In this document: positions 1 to 12,452 of the stretch, piece after piece | Layout: each line of letters begins with the position of its first letter | How positions within the stretch are numbered: the stretch's first letter is position 1 | Source: Metopolophium dirhodum | Lineage: Eukaryota > Arthropoda > Insecta > Hemiptera > Aphididae | Length of the DNA: 64,000 nt | Assembly: GCF_019925205.1 (NCBI RefSeq) | Contig: NC_083560.1 | Coordinates: forward strand, 19,115,145-19,179,144 | Direction of reading: 5' to 3' | The notes under the pieces: generated by a model | The model's database searches: none | Told to the model about the DNA's origin: nothing | The model's input: only the letters and a program-made list of their open reading frames with translations | Program-made: the position numbers and the translations under genes

Positions 1-231
1 CAATTACCATAACCTATAGATTGTGCGAACAATATTTGAAATGAAAAAATTGATTTTTAAGTGAATTACAGGTCTTCTGACATTAACGTCCTCGCTTTGC
101 CCATGGTCGCATACCAATAACAATTACCTGCATTAACTATAATATAGTACTCATATATTATATGAGTACGATGCGCAGTGTATGGCAAATCATTCGTTAC
201 CAATAAGGCTGTATAATTTAAGAGTGAGTTC

Positions 232-245
232 GGGGGGGGGGGGGG
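232..245. repeat. Homopolymer G run (14 G)
   Basis: A run of 14 G in otherwise AT-rich sequence. The adjoining stretch has no gene I can support. Runs of this kind often mark assembly length errors. Confidence 0.9.
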
Positions 246-319
246 AAGAGCTCCCTTGTCTTATGTTAGTGAGCGAAAATACTTTTACAATAACGACTAT
301 AAAAAGTGAAAAATAGTTA

Positions 320-865
320 TAGATTCTGAGCGGATGAGCGATAAATGTATTGATTTTAAAATAATGTGTTGTTTTAAACATTTTTTTTTGTGTCTGTCCC
401 CACCATTTGCGGCAGTAACACTGCTTCGGTTTTCATTGACAGTACGTTGTTCGATGGGAAAGTGAATCCAATTGGTGCATTGATGAGGAGGTCAAAATTT
501 TAAATTCCAAATATTTTTTAAAAGCCCCGAGAAAAACAACATAAAAATTAAGGAAAATGGGAATTTTTACGAAAAATTGGTATTTGACAAAATCGATTTT
601 GATTTTTGGCGTAGCTCTAAAACAAATTACCGTAAATACCTACATGAAATTTTCAGTGGTTGTTTATATTTGCATTTTCTATACACGGTAACATTTTCAG
701 AATATTTTGATTTGTTTTGAACTGTTTAGGAACATTTTCAGTTCCATTGTATTAGTCTTTTTTCTATGAATGTCAATTAAACATTATTTGTTTGGTAAAA
801 GCTTGAACATTTAATACAAGGCTCCTACTATATTGTTACAATGACTTAGTAGGAAATTGTTTGGA
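320..865 (+). repeat. Interspersed repeat family A, copy 1
   Basis: It begins with the block AGATTCTGAGCGG, followed closely by GATAAATGTATTGATTTTA. The same block opens repeats at 1586 and 37308, and pieces recur at 16619. The downstream order also matches the 37308 copy: a GATGGGAAAGTGAAT block, then TTGGTGCATTG, then GAGGTCAAA, and finally GGCTCCTACTATATTG near 820. This shared order over more than 500 bases shows a dispersed element. No coding potential is evident. The class is unknown to me. From 866 to 1585 I see no gene, only AT-rich sequence. Confidence 0.7.
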
Positions 866-1585
866 TTTTTTGATTTTTTGATTTATCATTTATTTTATTA
901 ACATTATCTTCAGATTTCTATATTGCGATAGCTGCCCCGTATCTCCTGGTGGGAACCCGGTGTTGTCCATGCTAAAGGTTTATTTATTTTTTTTAACTTA
1001 TTTGTAAAAAAAATGTATAGGTTAGACGGCTATTCTATATAGAATCCAGATGAATTGAACAAGTTGAATCTGTGTGCCGAGAAATTCAGATACTTATTTT
1101 ATTTTTTTTCAATTTCGGGACAAGTACTGATGTCTTGGTTCAGTTTTATCAATCAAAGTTGGGACATTTTCAGCTTGGCTGTGCGCCACCAGTGCATTAA
1201 TTGGACCGTAACGCGAGTGTGCCTTCGTTGCGCGCTTTGTCGTTCTGGGTCAAGCCTGCGCTAACAGAACCGTCAGGTAGAACAGCCTATAGTCGGTGGT
1301 CGAAAACAATCTTATACATATATTATCCCAGGTATGCCATAATTCCAATGGTACATGGTAGCCTTGGCAATCATTTAAAAAATACAAAAAAATAAAATAT
1401 ATAAATTATAAAATAAAAAACAAAAACATTTCCGCAAGCTGATAAAATATAAAGGAGTCGAAAAAATTAGATATAAACATCCTCAAAGTCGTGAGAAATG
1501 TATTGATTAATAACTTTTATTGAAAACGGTACAGTAGTTTTTGAATCTATCAACATATATTACAGATGGCCCTAATATCAATTTT

Positions 1586-1850
1586 AGATTCTGAGCGAAG
1601 CGATGAATGTATTGACTTTATAATAAAGTGTGTTTTTTGTTTTATTTTTTTTTTTCTGTGTCTGCCTTTTAGGACAGTAAGAATGCTTGGATTTTCTTCA
1701 ACAGTCACTTTTCTGATAGGAAAATGAATCTAGTTGATACTCTGGTTGGTCTTGACAAAATATGGAAAAATCACGAAAATTAGCAAATTTTTTTGAGTTG
1801 AGAATTCATAAAAATATTAAGATTTAATTAAAAATTAAGTTTTTTTTACT
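1586..1850 (+). repeat. Interspersed repeat family A, copy 2 (shorter)
   Basis: AGATTCTGAGCGAAGCGATG opens this copy. It continues through TTGAGTTGAGAATTCATAAA, which matches TTGAGTTGAGAATTCGTAAA near 37590. The distal part with GGCTCCT is absent, so the copy is truncated or internally deleted relative to copies 1 and 3. From 1850 to 2482 I see no gene. A hAT-like end, AGGTTGGGAACCCCTGCA, lies at about 2006-2023 without a visible partner. Confidence 0.65.
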
Positions 1851-2482
1851 TTCATAAATATCTAATAAGAAAATATGTTAAGAAATGAATAAATAATAAA
1901 AATAAACGTTAAAAAAAATTTGAACTTTGACTCCTAATTTAGTTTTAGAATTGAAGTGGTACGCGAACTGATTATAAAATTATCTGGTGGTACTCGATGA
2001 TAAAAAGGTTGGGAACCCCTGCATTACGGTGACCTACAAGTCACCTTCTACAGAGCAGAGTGACATCTACTTATCCACCTTTTTATATATGTAGATAAAA
2101 GAGTATTGTATACACGTGTAGTGTAAGTGGCTGTAAATTATAAAAAAAACAGAAAATTAAAAAATATTGTTTAGAACAAAAGTTGTTTCATTTGTCGGCA
2201 CTTCCTGTAATACCCTGTATATTTTATAGACAAGAGTATTTTGTTTGAAATCAAGAAAACGTTCGACTTCGGCTAACGATTTTTATTGTATACAATTTTT
2301 TTAGTCCAATCCATTGACATAAATACGTAATATAATTTATTTTTATTATGTCCATGGTAAATCCGGAACTAAAGGCCTTTTCTGTCAGCGAACGTCCGAT
2401 GTTCATGCTTTACTATATAATATTGTTTTCGGCCGCCGACTATAGGGGTTGCCACCTGACGGTACTATCATCGCAGGTGCGA

Positions 2483-2694
2483 CATAGACCTATAAAATAA
2501 TGGACATCGCATAGAGAGAGAAATCACCAGACGGGATTGTTGAGAGAGAAAGAGAGGTTTGGCCGTAAAGTGTGCCAAAACATGTTTTTTCTCTCTCATG
2601 TGCTTATTTGTTTTTTTTCTCTCTCAGTTATGCCGTCTGAATTCACAATGGAAGGCGGTGTGGGAAGCACTGTCCGTCAGTTTATAGGTCTATG
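2483..2694. mobile_element. MITE family B, copy 1 (purine-rich hairpin element)
   Basis: The ends are inverted repeats: CATAGACCTATAAAATAATG on the left and TTTATAGGTCTATG on the right. Inside are GAGAGAGAAA tracts on one side and CTCTCTC tracts on the other, so the whole element can fold into a long hairpin. It has no coding capacity. No clear target duplication remains. The same ends occur at 2992-3233 and 13072-13430. Confidence 0.75.
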
Positions 2695-2991
2695 GGACTA
2701 ATCGCGACCAACCACTACCAATAACTAGAGCCCGCAACGACGGCCCACTCGCGGTACGGTCCAGGTTGTGGCTCGGTGGCCTGGTGGCCCGGTGGCCCAG
2801 CTGAAAATGGCCCAACTTTGGTTGGTAAAACTGAATCAGGGTATCTCGCAATTGTGCCACGATTTAAAAAATTGTGTATTTGAATTTTCTCGACACACTG
2901 ATTCAACTCTTTCAGTTCATTTTTCGAAAATTCATGGAGCAAAAAATTAAATTATGCCAGTGATCTAGCAGTGACAGTAATGTGAAAAAAC

Positions 2992-3233
2992 CATAGACCG
3001 ATAAACTAATGGACAGCGCATTCCACTCCGCCCTGCCATCAATGCACGGGAATCATATAAGAGAAAGAAAGAAGAAAGGACGAAGAGAGAAAAGAGAGAA
3101 AGAACATAAAGGGGGTAATTATTGACGTATGAAACTAATACTATATTTCCCCCACGTTCTCTTTTCTCTTTTACTCTATATCGTACCCCTGACCTCTCTC
3201 TCTAAGCGCTGTCCATTAGTTTATAGGTTTATG
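2992..3233. mobile_element. MITE family B, copy 2 with 8-bp target duplication
   Basis: The left end begins CATAGACCGATAAACTAATG and the right end finishes with GTCCATTAGTTTATAGGTTTATG, an imperfect inverted repeat. The 8 bases GAAAAAAC occur immediately outside both ends (2984-2991 and 3234-3241). An 8-bp duplication points to hAT-type transposition. The inside is an arm of AGAGAGAAAG-type sequence facing an arm of CTCTCTT-type sequence. Confidence 0.85.
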
Positions 3234-3241
3234 GAAAAAAC

Positions 3242-4013
3242 ATTGTAAATCATTTACAGTGATGCACGCCTATGATGCCCACGTTGCCACTCACTCGGAC
3301 AAAAAAAAATGAAAATATCCCTCGACTTGTTATGCAACACCACCTCAGGTAGGTCAAAGGGTAACCGCCGTATAACCGCTAATATATTCCTCCATGAAAT
3401 TTTAAGACAAGAGGTCACCGCCTAAAGTACGATGATGCCACGTTGGTGAGGGTCTATACTCCACGCCAAAGTGATGGGTAGATATCATGATTTTATTTTT
3501 TTTCCTCCATGGATTTTCGGGACAAGTACCCCTATCCTGGTGCGTCGTACTAAGACTCTACACATTATAATAGGTATGCTCTGCCACTCATTTATTATCG
3601 ACAAAATAAAGTGGGAAAATTCATATTCACATAACATTATTATTCGCAAAATGGCGGCGTAGCATACCTACTATAGTCGTACGTGTTCGTGTCATAGATT
3701 AAAGAATAGTATGGTTGCATGTATATTGTATGTATGTGTTAAACTCTGTAAGTATTTACTTCTTGGTACCAATTTATCGATTTATGTTCTTACAATTTTA
3801 TTTCTTACTTTTTCAGTTTTGGAAACACACTAACGCAGTACGTTTAAAACCGACCTATTTCTATGTCTTTGCGGGTCTTGTACGAATCATTGTAATATCT
3901 ACAATAAACGTTTAACAAGCTACAACGAGTGAGCATCATACATACTGCACCTGAAACACGGTGAAATACTCATATGTACAGAAATTTAATATACATCTCT
4001 TTTGTTTTTTTAG
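3242..4013. other. Upstream region of the RRM gene
   Basis: No complete gene is visible. The first exon or exons of the downstream RRM gene are expected here or further upstream, because the exon at 4014 opens in splice phase 1. A Kozak-like CAAAATGG at 3648 runs into a stop after three codons, so I do not use it. I could not place the transcription start. Confidence 0.4.
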
Positions 4014-7000
4014 TGGAAAACCAGTCGATTGATGAAGCGGCTATTGTAAGTCCGCCGATAGAAGTTCTGCCTGGTTATGTGGCACAACAGCCTCCACCAC
4101 ACAATAACCAAATACATTTGCAGACGGATTTCACGACTCCGCCACCAACACATTCCTATGGGATCTGGCTACAAGCTTATCCCAATTCATGGCAAACACA
4201 ATTCGGTATGGTCAGTCCTGTGCCACACGCCAACAGTACCGTTACAGACACTACAGCATGTAATAACAATCCTCCCGCGTTCAGTTCATCTAGTAACAGT
4301 ACTACTTATAGTACTTATAGATTACCTTTGGCACGCTGGGGGTCGTTCAACAACAGTGCACGTCAACGGCCTTATCAGTATGGGAATACTCCAAGCAACA
4401 ATTATCCAAGACAGTTCCCTCAAAATGCCGTATGTTACTGGGAAATTAATTATAATATGTATTTTATATTTTATTACTGTTACCTTCTTATTGTCTTTTA
4501 CAGACTGGGAATTCCTTTGCTAATTCTTCACAAAATCCACAAACACCATCATCATCGTCTACACAAAATTGGCCTCAATTTAATCAAAGACCTCGGTTTA
4601 TACCAAGACAACATATGCGTATGAACAGGCCTCACAGTTCCGTTCAAAATCAATCAAATGGAACTAATCAGGTTTGAGATCATTATTTATATTTACATTG
4701 TGTTTTAAATAGCTTTTACCTTCAACTTTATTATCTATTTGAAAAATTGTTCTATAAATAAATTACCTACTTAAATAGAACATTTATAATTATTAAAGTT
4801 TTACTAAGGTATTACTTAATTCATTGTAAAATTTAGGAAACAAATGCTGTAACTGAATGCAAAAAACGGAAGCGCAGATTAAAATCACAACAATCTGGAG
4901 CACCACAGCGTGCTCAAAAACTATGGAATCGCGAAGATGCTGTAAAAGCAATCGCCGCCGAGATGGAACTTCGTACACCTAGAACCAATCAACAAATCAT
5001 GATCAGATTTCCAGATCATGAAATTACGCGGGAAATTGTTCAGAATTTTCATACTGACATTAAATCTGTACATTTCCATGCACCATGTAATCCGAGGTAA
5101 GTAACATGAACAGCAAACATCAATTAAATTAAATTTTTCCATTTTAATTTCAAAAGAAATAAATTTATTTGGTAAAAACTTAAAATAATAACTATTTTTT
5201 TTAAATTTCATTTTAGGTATTGTTATGTGCAAGTACAACCAAGTGCAAATATTGAAAATGTTGCAAATGCGCTAAATGAAACATTTTTCCAACATGAAAA
5301 ATTGAAGATAGAAATCAAAGAAAGTCAGCCTGAAGAAAAGATATTACCGGAGTGCATTGATCCATATACGTAAGTGTCTTTGGTTCTAAATCCATATAAA
5401 AACTAAAAACTATATAATTTCTATTAAATTTGAAATTATTTGAAAATATATTTAGGTTAAGTTAATTAAAGATTTGTTGTATAGGTAATTGATTAATATT
5501 ACAACAATACCTTTGTAAAATAATCATGTTTTTATACTTTAAAAGAAAGTATACATTGTAAGTATGTTATATAGTACTTTATTTTAACTGTTTTTGTAAG
5601 TAGTATGTTCATGTATATTTAAATAGTTCTTTTTATACAACTTCTAAAAGTCATGTACACAAATTAGTATTGATATTAAATATAATTATTATTATACTAT
5701 GGATCATAAAATTATTAATTACTTCAGATTATATGTTGGAAATTTGCCAGCAAATATCACATCTAATGCTGTTAAAGATGAGTTTCCAAAAGCCATTCGA
5801 GTTGACATTGGGTTTGGTAAAAAAATGAAGAACACAAGGTAATTTCTAAGCTTTATTAATACTATTAAGCAAAATATATTTTGTATATATAATAGTGGCA
5901 TATTTACTTTTTTTGTTTTTTGGGGACATAATTATGTGAAAGAATTTCATAAACCCCTATCAAATATTTAAAAAAAAATTAATGATATGTCCCCTTATGT
6001 ACCAAAGACATTGAAAAACTTTCAAAAATAACAAATTCTGATACATTTTATTGTATAGGTATCACATTCACATTTTCATGAAATACTTAAAAAATACAAT
6101 AAAATTTACCATTAATGTTTTAGTTATTATTTTTTTCTTATTTAAGTTCAAAAAATATACTAAATTGTCTAGTGGAAAAGGGTTATACCTCCATATCCCT
6201 GCTTACACCATATATATATACGCCACTATTCTAAGTAATAAATTATTCAAAAGTTCAATTTTCTATTAGATATGCATTTCTTAAATTTTCTAATGCTGAA
6301 GATGCGATACAAGCGTATAAAGAAAAATATAATTTGGTTATCGATAGTCGATCGGTTGTGTTAAGATTTAGACGTAAACAAAATGGAAATCCACCTGTAC
6401 AGGTTGATAAATTAGTAAGTTTTAATTCTTTGGATGAAAAATGTCTAATATTAAAATTGCAAAATCTAATTTTTTAGCCAAATGAGAAGAATGAATTTGA
6501 CATACAAAGTTTACCAAAAAAAATCAAGAAAGAACCTATAGAAGTAAATATTACTTTATTTCATAAATGTTGGGTTGTTATTATTATTTAATTTCTACAA
6601 TAATTTCTACTATTTTTTAGAAAAATATTGATGAATATGAACCTGATTCAATTAATGCATCGAGAGTAGTTAAGTCTGAAATTATAGAAGAGGATGAATA
6701 TGAACCTGATTCTGAATATGAATCTATGCCATATACAGATGATATTAATATAAAATCTGAGTGTCCAGATTATGAAGATGATTATGATGAACAATATTAT
6801 GAAGAGGAAGATACAGATATATCTTATGCTTTCCAAAGAAATGAAACGGTCAGTGTGGATGTAGTGCTTGCTGATAACAATAGTGTTCAGTGCTTTCAAA
6901 CCGATCACAGTGACAATGTCACAATACCTACTGTAATGTTATTTACATTAACACGTTGAATGCGTATTGACGCAATTTGGCGTCATGAGAATCATTCAGC

Positions 7001-10000
7001 AATGTTTTTGACGCCATCTGGCTTCTAATATACATTTAAAATAAATGGTTTAATATTCCCTACGCGTAGCTGAATGTTATTTTATTATTATTTAGCGTGG
7101 ATTAAACGCATGCTTTTAAATATGTATACATACGTCGTTATGAGCAGTTTCTTTTTTTTTTTTAAATTTATTTTGTCTTTACTTTTATCATACGCGCTAG
7201 GTGAAAACTGTAAAAATACATACGCAGTCAACGTGTTAATTAGGTTTTCAATAACTTTTTATCTTACAAAACAAAACATAAATATTTCAATCTAAGTTTA
7301 ATATTTATTTTTTTATTTAATGAAATTACCAACATTTTATTTAGATCTTATTATTGCTTTTTAGGGAGTTGAGGATAAAAATATTAATAAAAAACCTGAT
7401 GACGAAGATGAGTTTGAAATGCCATATTCATTTATACCAAAAAAAAAAGTACAATCAGAAAATAACAAAGACATTACTTTGCCTAAAACTGTAAGTTTAT
7501 TCAAAATTAATTTGACTACTCTGTGTAATATATTTTACTTAAGGTTCCCACACACTATAGCAGTGGCGGTAAAATTTCTCTGTTTTGGTGGTGACGGTAA
7601 ATTGTGTCCAGACTCATTACCGCTGCAGTGTGTGGTGACCTTTAAGGCAAATAAATTGAATCTACTAAAATATCATAAAAACAAATTATTTCATCATAGT
7701 AGATTATTTTATAGTTATCCCATTTATTAAATAGCAATAAATCAATTTATGTATAATTAAAAAGCAGTTATAGGTTAAACATAGGCGTGCACAGACCTCT
7801 GAGTCAGGTATGGCTAAAATCTGATCACCTACCCCCTTTTCATAATTACACAAGAAAAAATTATAGACATTTTCACTTCAAACTTTTAAGTGACCCTTTT
7901 GTTGGTGACTGGAAAATGTAAAAAATCAGTTTTCATTATTTCACATTTACAAAATTCATCAATATTGATTTAAAATTTTAACCAAATATAATCTAATAAA
8001 ACAATTTATTCAAAGTTTGAAATATATTTCAAAAAAAAATTATACGTTCAAAATATAATATGTAAGATTGAAAATTGTCAATTAACATTAATATTTATTT
8101 ATTGTTATAAATTATTCATGGGAAATCGACTTTAAGGCTATTAGTTTATGAAATATAAATATTTAAAGTTTTCATGAGTGGAGTAGTGGACATAAATTTT
8201 GCAGGATAACCCTGTACCACTCAACTCCGCTCAACAAAACTTTAAATATTTAGAACGCATAAACTACTCGCACTAAATTCAATTTTTATGTATCGAAATA
8301 CTTAAAAAAATATTCTGCTTTGGATTATGAAATTAAAACTATGTTGTCATTAAAATAATTTAAAAATTAAAAAATATTTTCTTAAACAATTATACTTTTT
8401 AAATTAATGAGTGTTCAATTTTAAATGAATCACCCCGTATAGTCTCTCGGGTAAACACAAACGTTTAAAAACTAAAAGGGCTATACTTACTTTTAGTCAT
8501 ATCTTCATAAGTTACCAACCCACACACATATGAAAAAATCTCAGGTGGGGCTAAAGCCCAATCAGCCTTACCCGTGCGCACACCTATGAGGTTGAATTAG
8601 TTTTAATTATTAGGTATATAAAAGTAAAATATATTAACAATTTAGTATTGGGCTATATGCAGCTATTTGGCTAAATTTCTACAACACCAATAAGAAGTCT
8701 TTCTTTTTTAAACTATATATATTTATTGAAAATAAATTTGAAAGTTGTGATAATGGCTTAGTTTTATAAGTAACCATATTTAATTAAACTCTTGTACCTA
8801 TATGGTATTCTTTTTCATAGGTAGAGAATAAAGTCAAAGAATAAAAGTCCGGTAACTTGAACCTATACTATATAGTTTAAAATCACCTAAACATAGTAAT
8901 TATATACAGATATTGTACTAGGGTATTCATGGACTTTTCTTTGTATATGTTACGAGTAAAGTATACAATTTGGGCTACATAGATAATGGATGATATACGT
9001 ACAATATGATATACTGAATAATGACATAATATATTTATATCATTAGAAAATATATTAGTTTTTTTTTCAATTTTATCATCAGATATTGTCGCATGTACTG
9101 CTTCGGTGGCATTTTGATGTACATAGTGACTTTGCTGCTTTGCACTTGCACTTCTGTGTGTTACACTTTAGTACACACGTACATCGGTCATAGCTCTGAC
9201 CACCCAAAGGAGTGAAATTTACAAATTGGTTTCTACTGTATAAAGTTGAAAGGCGGCCTCGGTCCTTAGTCTCGATTCTGTACATTTTATTGTTAACTGA
9301 TAAGACAGAATAAATACATTTTTATAATTTTATCTGGAATATTAATAATAATATTAGTAAAATATTTGTTAATACCCGAAAGAATATATCCAATTATGTT
9401 TCTAAAATCACACGTACCCTATCGACGTCTGGAATTTTAACCGTTATTGACTGACCAACTTCGCAGGAATGAAAACGATTCTAGAAGCTTGCTTCATTTT
9501 TATGGCTTGAACTTTTTAAGTGATTCGATTCTATTTACACCATAAGCTTTTATTCTTAAAGGTACAGCTAAAATAAAACAAATACATTAATTAATTTTAT
9601 TTACATAAATATTACTCAAAAATTGAAACTAAAATTCTAATTAAACAGTATTATTATTATTTTATAGGTAGATAGCTACATTCTTGGGTTTTTGATGTCG
9701 GCGTTTCTGTTTGACGAAGTGGAAATAGAATTCAGAGCTACTTTGAGGTCTTCTTCAGTTCTTAAATTACTTATTATATTGGCAGAAGTGTACTTTTCAA
9801 TCCAATTTCAGCTTTTGTACCAAACATAGCTTCGTAAAGTGAAGATTTTATTCCTGAATGCAATGAACGGTTTTTCATAAACTGAATAAATTTTATCCCG
9901 TCACTCCAATTTTTAGTATGGTTGTCTTGCAACCAAGTAACAAGGTCCAATAGTGTAGCCAGGATTTTTCTTCAGGGGGCTGATCAATTTTTACAGAGCG

Positions 10001-10952
10001 GTGGTTTACCTATGTTCTTCCTTAACTATAACTATAACCCTTATCATATATTGATTTAATAATACATAATTTTTTAATTATCTTAATATATTTTTTTTGG
10101 TGGGGAGGGGGGTTGCAGATTCTCAGCCACCACCCTGGCTACACCATTGAGCAAGGACAATTTCAATGTCCTGGTTAGGTCGGTCAACTAAACCTCAGCT
10201 CTGTGGGTGATGAGGTTTACCATGAACTATTTTAAGTTCTGGCCACATTGCATATATTTCAGTTACAGCCTTGTTTGAAAATTCATGATCGTTGTGGCGT
10301 TTGTGGCATTGCACGATACGCACTACAATTACATATAATAAAACTTATAATATGTGGACTGCCCCATTGTAAGAAAGCCGATAAGAACAAACAAACTAGC
10401 TACAGATAATAATTTGACTTTATTTTGATTATGCTTTACGATTAAATATCATATTCTTTATAACATATTGCACATATTATATCATCTGTTATCTATGTTG
10501 CCCAAATTGTATACTTTTCCCGTAACATAAACATATATATAGAAAGAGATAGTTCGATAACAATATGAGACTTAAAATTAAGTAATAAGTATACTATATT
10601 TGCTATTAAATAATAAATCATGTATTCATATGCTGGGGGTTCAATAAAAATTAAATTAATAAATTCAATAAATAAAATAAAATAAAATAAATTTAATGGA
10701 CTAATCATGGGACATTATTAATTGTTTAAGAAATCATAGCTCAGTATTGGTTCATTAAATGTATAGTGATTATTTATGCAACTTAGCAATAGTATTTTAT
10801 TATATTTGATTTATTTACTCAAGGGTGAAATCAATGATGACGGAAGCGACAAAGAAGATCAAAGATGGAACAATTTATCAGATGATGATACTGATGATGA
10901 TGGTGGTGCTAAATACAATTGGGGAGGATTGTATGAGCATAACAGAATCTGA
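4014..10952 (+). CDS. RRM-domain RNA-binding protein with acidic C-terminus (multi-exon, 5' end not found)
   Basis: Ten exons can be read: 4014-4429, 4504-4671, 4837-5096, 5217-5369, 5728-5838, 6270-6414, 6478-6543, 6621-6932, 7365-7490 and 10824-10952. Every junction is GT-AG and all nine introns keep the frame. The product is about 627 residues without its N-terminus. The first ~195 residues are rich in N, Q, S and P. A basic patch (KKRKRR) follows. Residues ~243-315 look like a weak RRM. A clear RRM spans ~333-410, with RNP2 LYVGNL and RNP1 RYAFLKFS, each beside an intron. The rest is strongly acidic with EYEPDS repeats and a DDDTDDDGG tail. This plan (RRMs plus acidic tracts) recalls nucleolin-type or modulo-type nuclear proteins, but I cannot assign an orthologue. 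The exon at 4014 starts in phase 1, so at least one upstream exon is missing; a 5' exon ending in A would make a split ATG. The 3' end is uncertain: see 12453. Confidence 0.85.
6952..7235. mobile_element. TTAA-flanked MITE (piggyBac-like) in intron of the RRM gene
   Basis: TTAA lies on both sides (6948-6951 and 7236-7239). The ends are inverted: CACGTTGAATGCGTA on the left and TACGCAGTCAACGTG on the right. Inside are small palindromes built on TTGACGC and GGCGTCA. TTAA duplication is the hallmark of piggyBac transposition. The element begins 19 bases after the donor at 6933, so the exon is untouched. Confidence 0.8.
7543..7641. mobile_element. Very small TTAA-flanked inverted-repeat element
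   Basis: About 99 bases between two TTAA tetramers (7539-7542 and 7642-7645). The arms GGTTCCCACACACTATAGCAG-like and CTGCAGTGTGTGGTGACC-like are inverted relative to each other. It is too short to code for anything and sits in the last long intron of the RRM gene. Confidence 0.6.
7780..8588. mobile_element. Non-autonomous hAT-like element with near-perfect 8-bp target duplication
   Basis: The left end reads CATAGGCGTGCAC and the right end GTGCGCACACCTATG, an inverted repeat with small differences. AGGTTAAA (7772-7779) and AGGTTGAA (8589-8596) flank it, 7 of 8 identical. An inner pair of arms near 8150-8260 (TTTAAAGTTTTCATGAGTGG against CAACAAAACTTTAAA) makes a further hairpin. No open frame matches a transposase. 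It lies within the long intron 7491-10823. Confidence 0.75.
9079..10310 (-). pseudogene. Decayed transposon integrase (KRBA2/SCAND3-like) with Cys-rich C-terminus
   Basis: Read on the minus strand from 10310 downward, blocks of a DDE-type integrase appear in order. They include NDHEFSNKAVTEIY, WPELKIVHGKPHHPQS, then NWSDGIKFIQFMKNRSLHSG and LYEAMFGTKAEIGL. They are followed by EVGQSITVKIPDVDRVRVILET and, in the last open segment (9079-9285), LYSRNQFVNF and a cysteine cluster CTCVLKCNTQKCKCKAAKSLC. This order matches transposon proteins annotated as KRAB-A domain-containing protein 2-like or SCAN domain-containing protein 3-like, whose integrase is of retroelement or Ginger-type origin. The copy has in-frame stops and is split by the insertion at 9948-10149, so it is dead. 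It lies antisense in the RRM gene's last intron. Confidence 0.8.
9948..10149. mobile_element. Small inverted-repeat element inside the integrase relic
   Basis: CAATAGTGTAGCCAGGA at the left and CCTGGCTACACCATTG at the right are inverted copies. They break the integrase reading between the segment ending in DIEIVLA and the one beginning DLVTWLQDN. A possible duplication is CAAGGTCC against CAAGGACA. The insertion must be younger than the integrase copy. Confidence 0.7.
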
Positions 10953-12452
10953 GATTCAAACGAAAGGTAAATTTAAAGAGAATATTAAGTTAGTATTCAT
11001 TTACTAGTGAATAAAAAGTTGATTAATAAGTAAAATCACAATCAGATAATGAAAAACGAGAATATAACTTTAAAAATCAGATGACATTAGAGCCGTTAAA
11101 TGATTCATATTCTAACTCGAAATACACACGAGGTCTGTTTTAATAATTTTAGTTCAGACAGCCACATTTTTATGTGTATATTTAAGAATCTATTGTACTG
11201 GAAAAGTGTAACATTAGTAAAATACAAATAGAACTCATGAATAAAATAAGTTTAGCCGATGAGTCATTTGTGATAATATATAGAGTGTTTAGAAGGTATA
11301 TAAACTGCGAACTACTCATAATTAATATAATAACTATAAAAAATGAGAATTGAAAAAATTGAGTAAAATGATTATAATATATTATTTGATAATCATTAAT
11401 TTATCACAAAATGTATTGGTATTAACAATCGTCGCTCATTTTGAAAATATTCAAAATATATAAGTAAGTCACACAATGTATTGTTAATTTAAGCAACAGT
11501 TTAATAGGTAATTATTAGGTATAAATCATAAACACAATATGCATTTATAACTAAAATGTTTGTTTTGTTTTAAGGCAAACTTCAAAAAGTAAAAATATTA
11601 AGAAAGAGAAAAAGATACATGTTAATTTTAATTTTTTTGTTTTTTAAAATATTCCACAACGTATATACCATAAATTTCCACAACCTTTGTTTTACATGCA
11701 CAAGATAAACCTCCTGAGTGTTTTTTTTTAAATTTGTTAACATGATTTTAAATTTAAATTAAATTAACACTAGGCATAAACCTTGCAAAAAAGAATTTGA
11801 AAATGATATAATATTTTACTCTATTCACTATTGTAAACAATTAATAATGTCTCCTACAAATGACGTCACTGTACAATTTCTCCCACTCCTACGTTTTGAT
11901 ACTTTCTACATGAGGCAACCTTTATTATTTTATCTATAATCCTTGGTAATAACGACCTATTATAAGGAAACGGATATCAAATTATAATTTACTTTGTTCC
12001 CCAAGACAGACAAAAAATGGAAAAAATAAAAAAAACACATCATTGTGTCAGAAACTGGTCCAAGTATAATGAATATCTTATCTAATATTACATATAGTTT
12101 ATGTTTTTTTTAAACCATATTTAAGGACAGTTAGTATAAACATTTTTTTATAACTTAGAAACTACTTATTAGAATTTTTATATAAAAATGTTCAAGAAAA
12201 TCATTCGCTAATTAGTTTTCAATAGAAAAATGGAGAACTAACCTGTCAGTCACCACTATGAACAAAAAAAATTGTAATATACATCACAGATTCAGGAGAA
12301 GAAAATTATTATTTATATTAGATTGAATTGGGCCAACCCCACAACTTTTGTGCTTAACAATATTAATGTGGGTTTCTGTGTAAAAAAAAACAAAAATTTT
12401 ATATTTACTGTACTTTTTATTACAATAGTTATAGTCTAATATTTCTGTTTAG
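10953..12452. other. AT-rich stretch after the acidic exon
   Basis: No further gene is seen. A good donor AAAG|GTAAAT is at 10967, and if used makes most of this stretch an intron that ends at 12452. The base composition is AT-rich with short A and T runs, with no clear transposon ends. Confidence 0.4.

Noticed and set aside
3974..4013. ATG at 3974 as the start of the RRM protein
   Set aside because: The bases before 4014 are a T-rich tract ending in TTTTTTTAG, a classical splice acceptor. The extra residues (hydrophobic, IYISFVFL) look like translated intron, not a signal peptide.
4077..4523. 148-codon plus-strand frame overlapping the RRM gene
   Set aside because: It is out of frame with the RRM exon, crosses its intron and has no domain, so it is a shadow.
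6726..6959. Acidic 77-codon frame as a separate gene
   Set aside because: It is the in-frame 3' part of the RRM gene exon 6621-6932; the last residues are intron read-through past the GTAATG donor.
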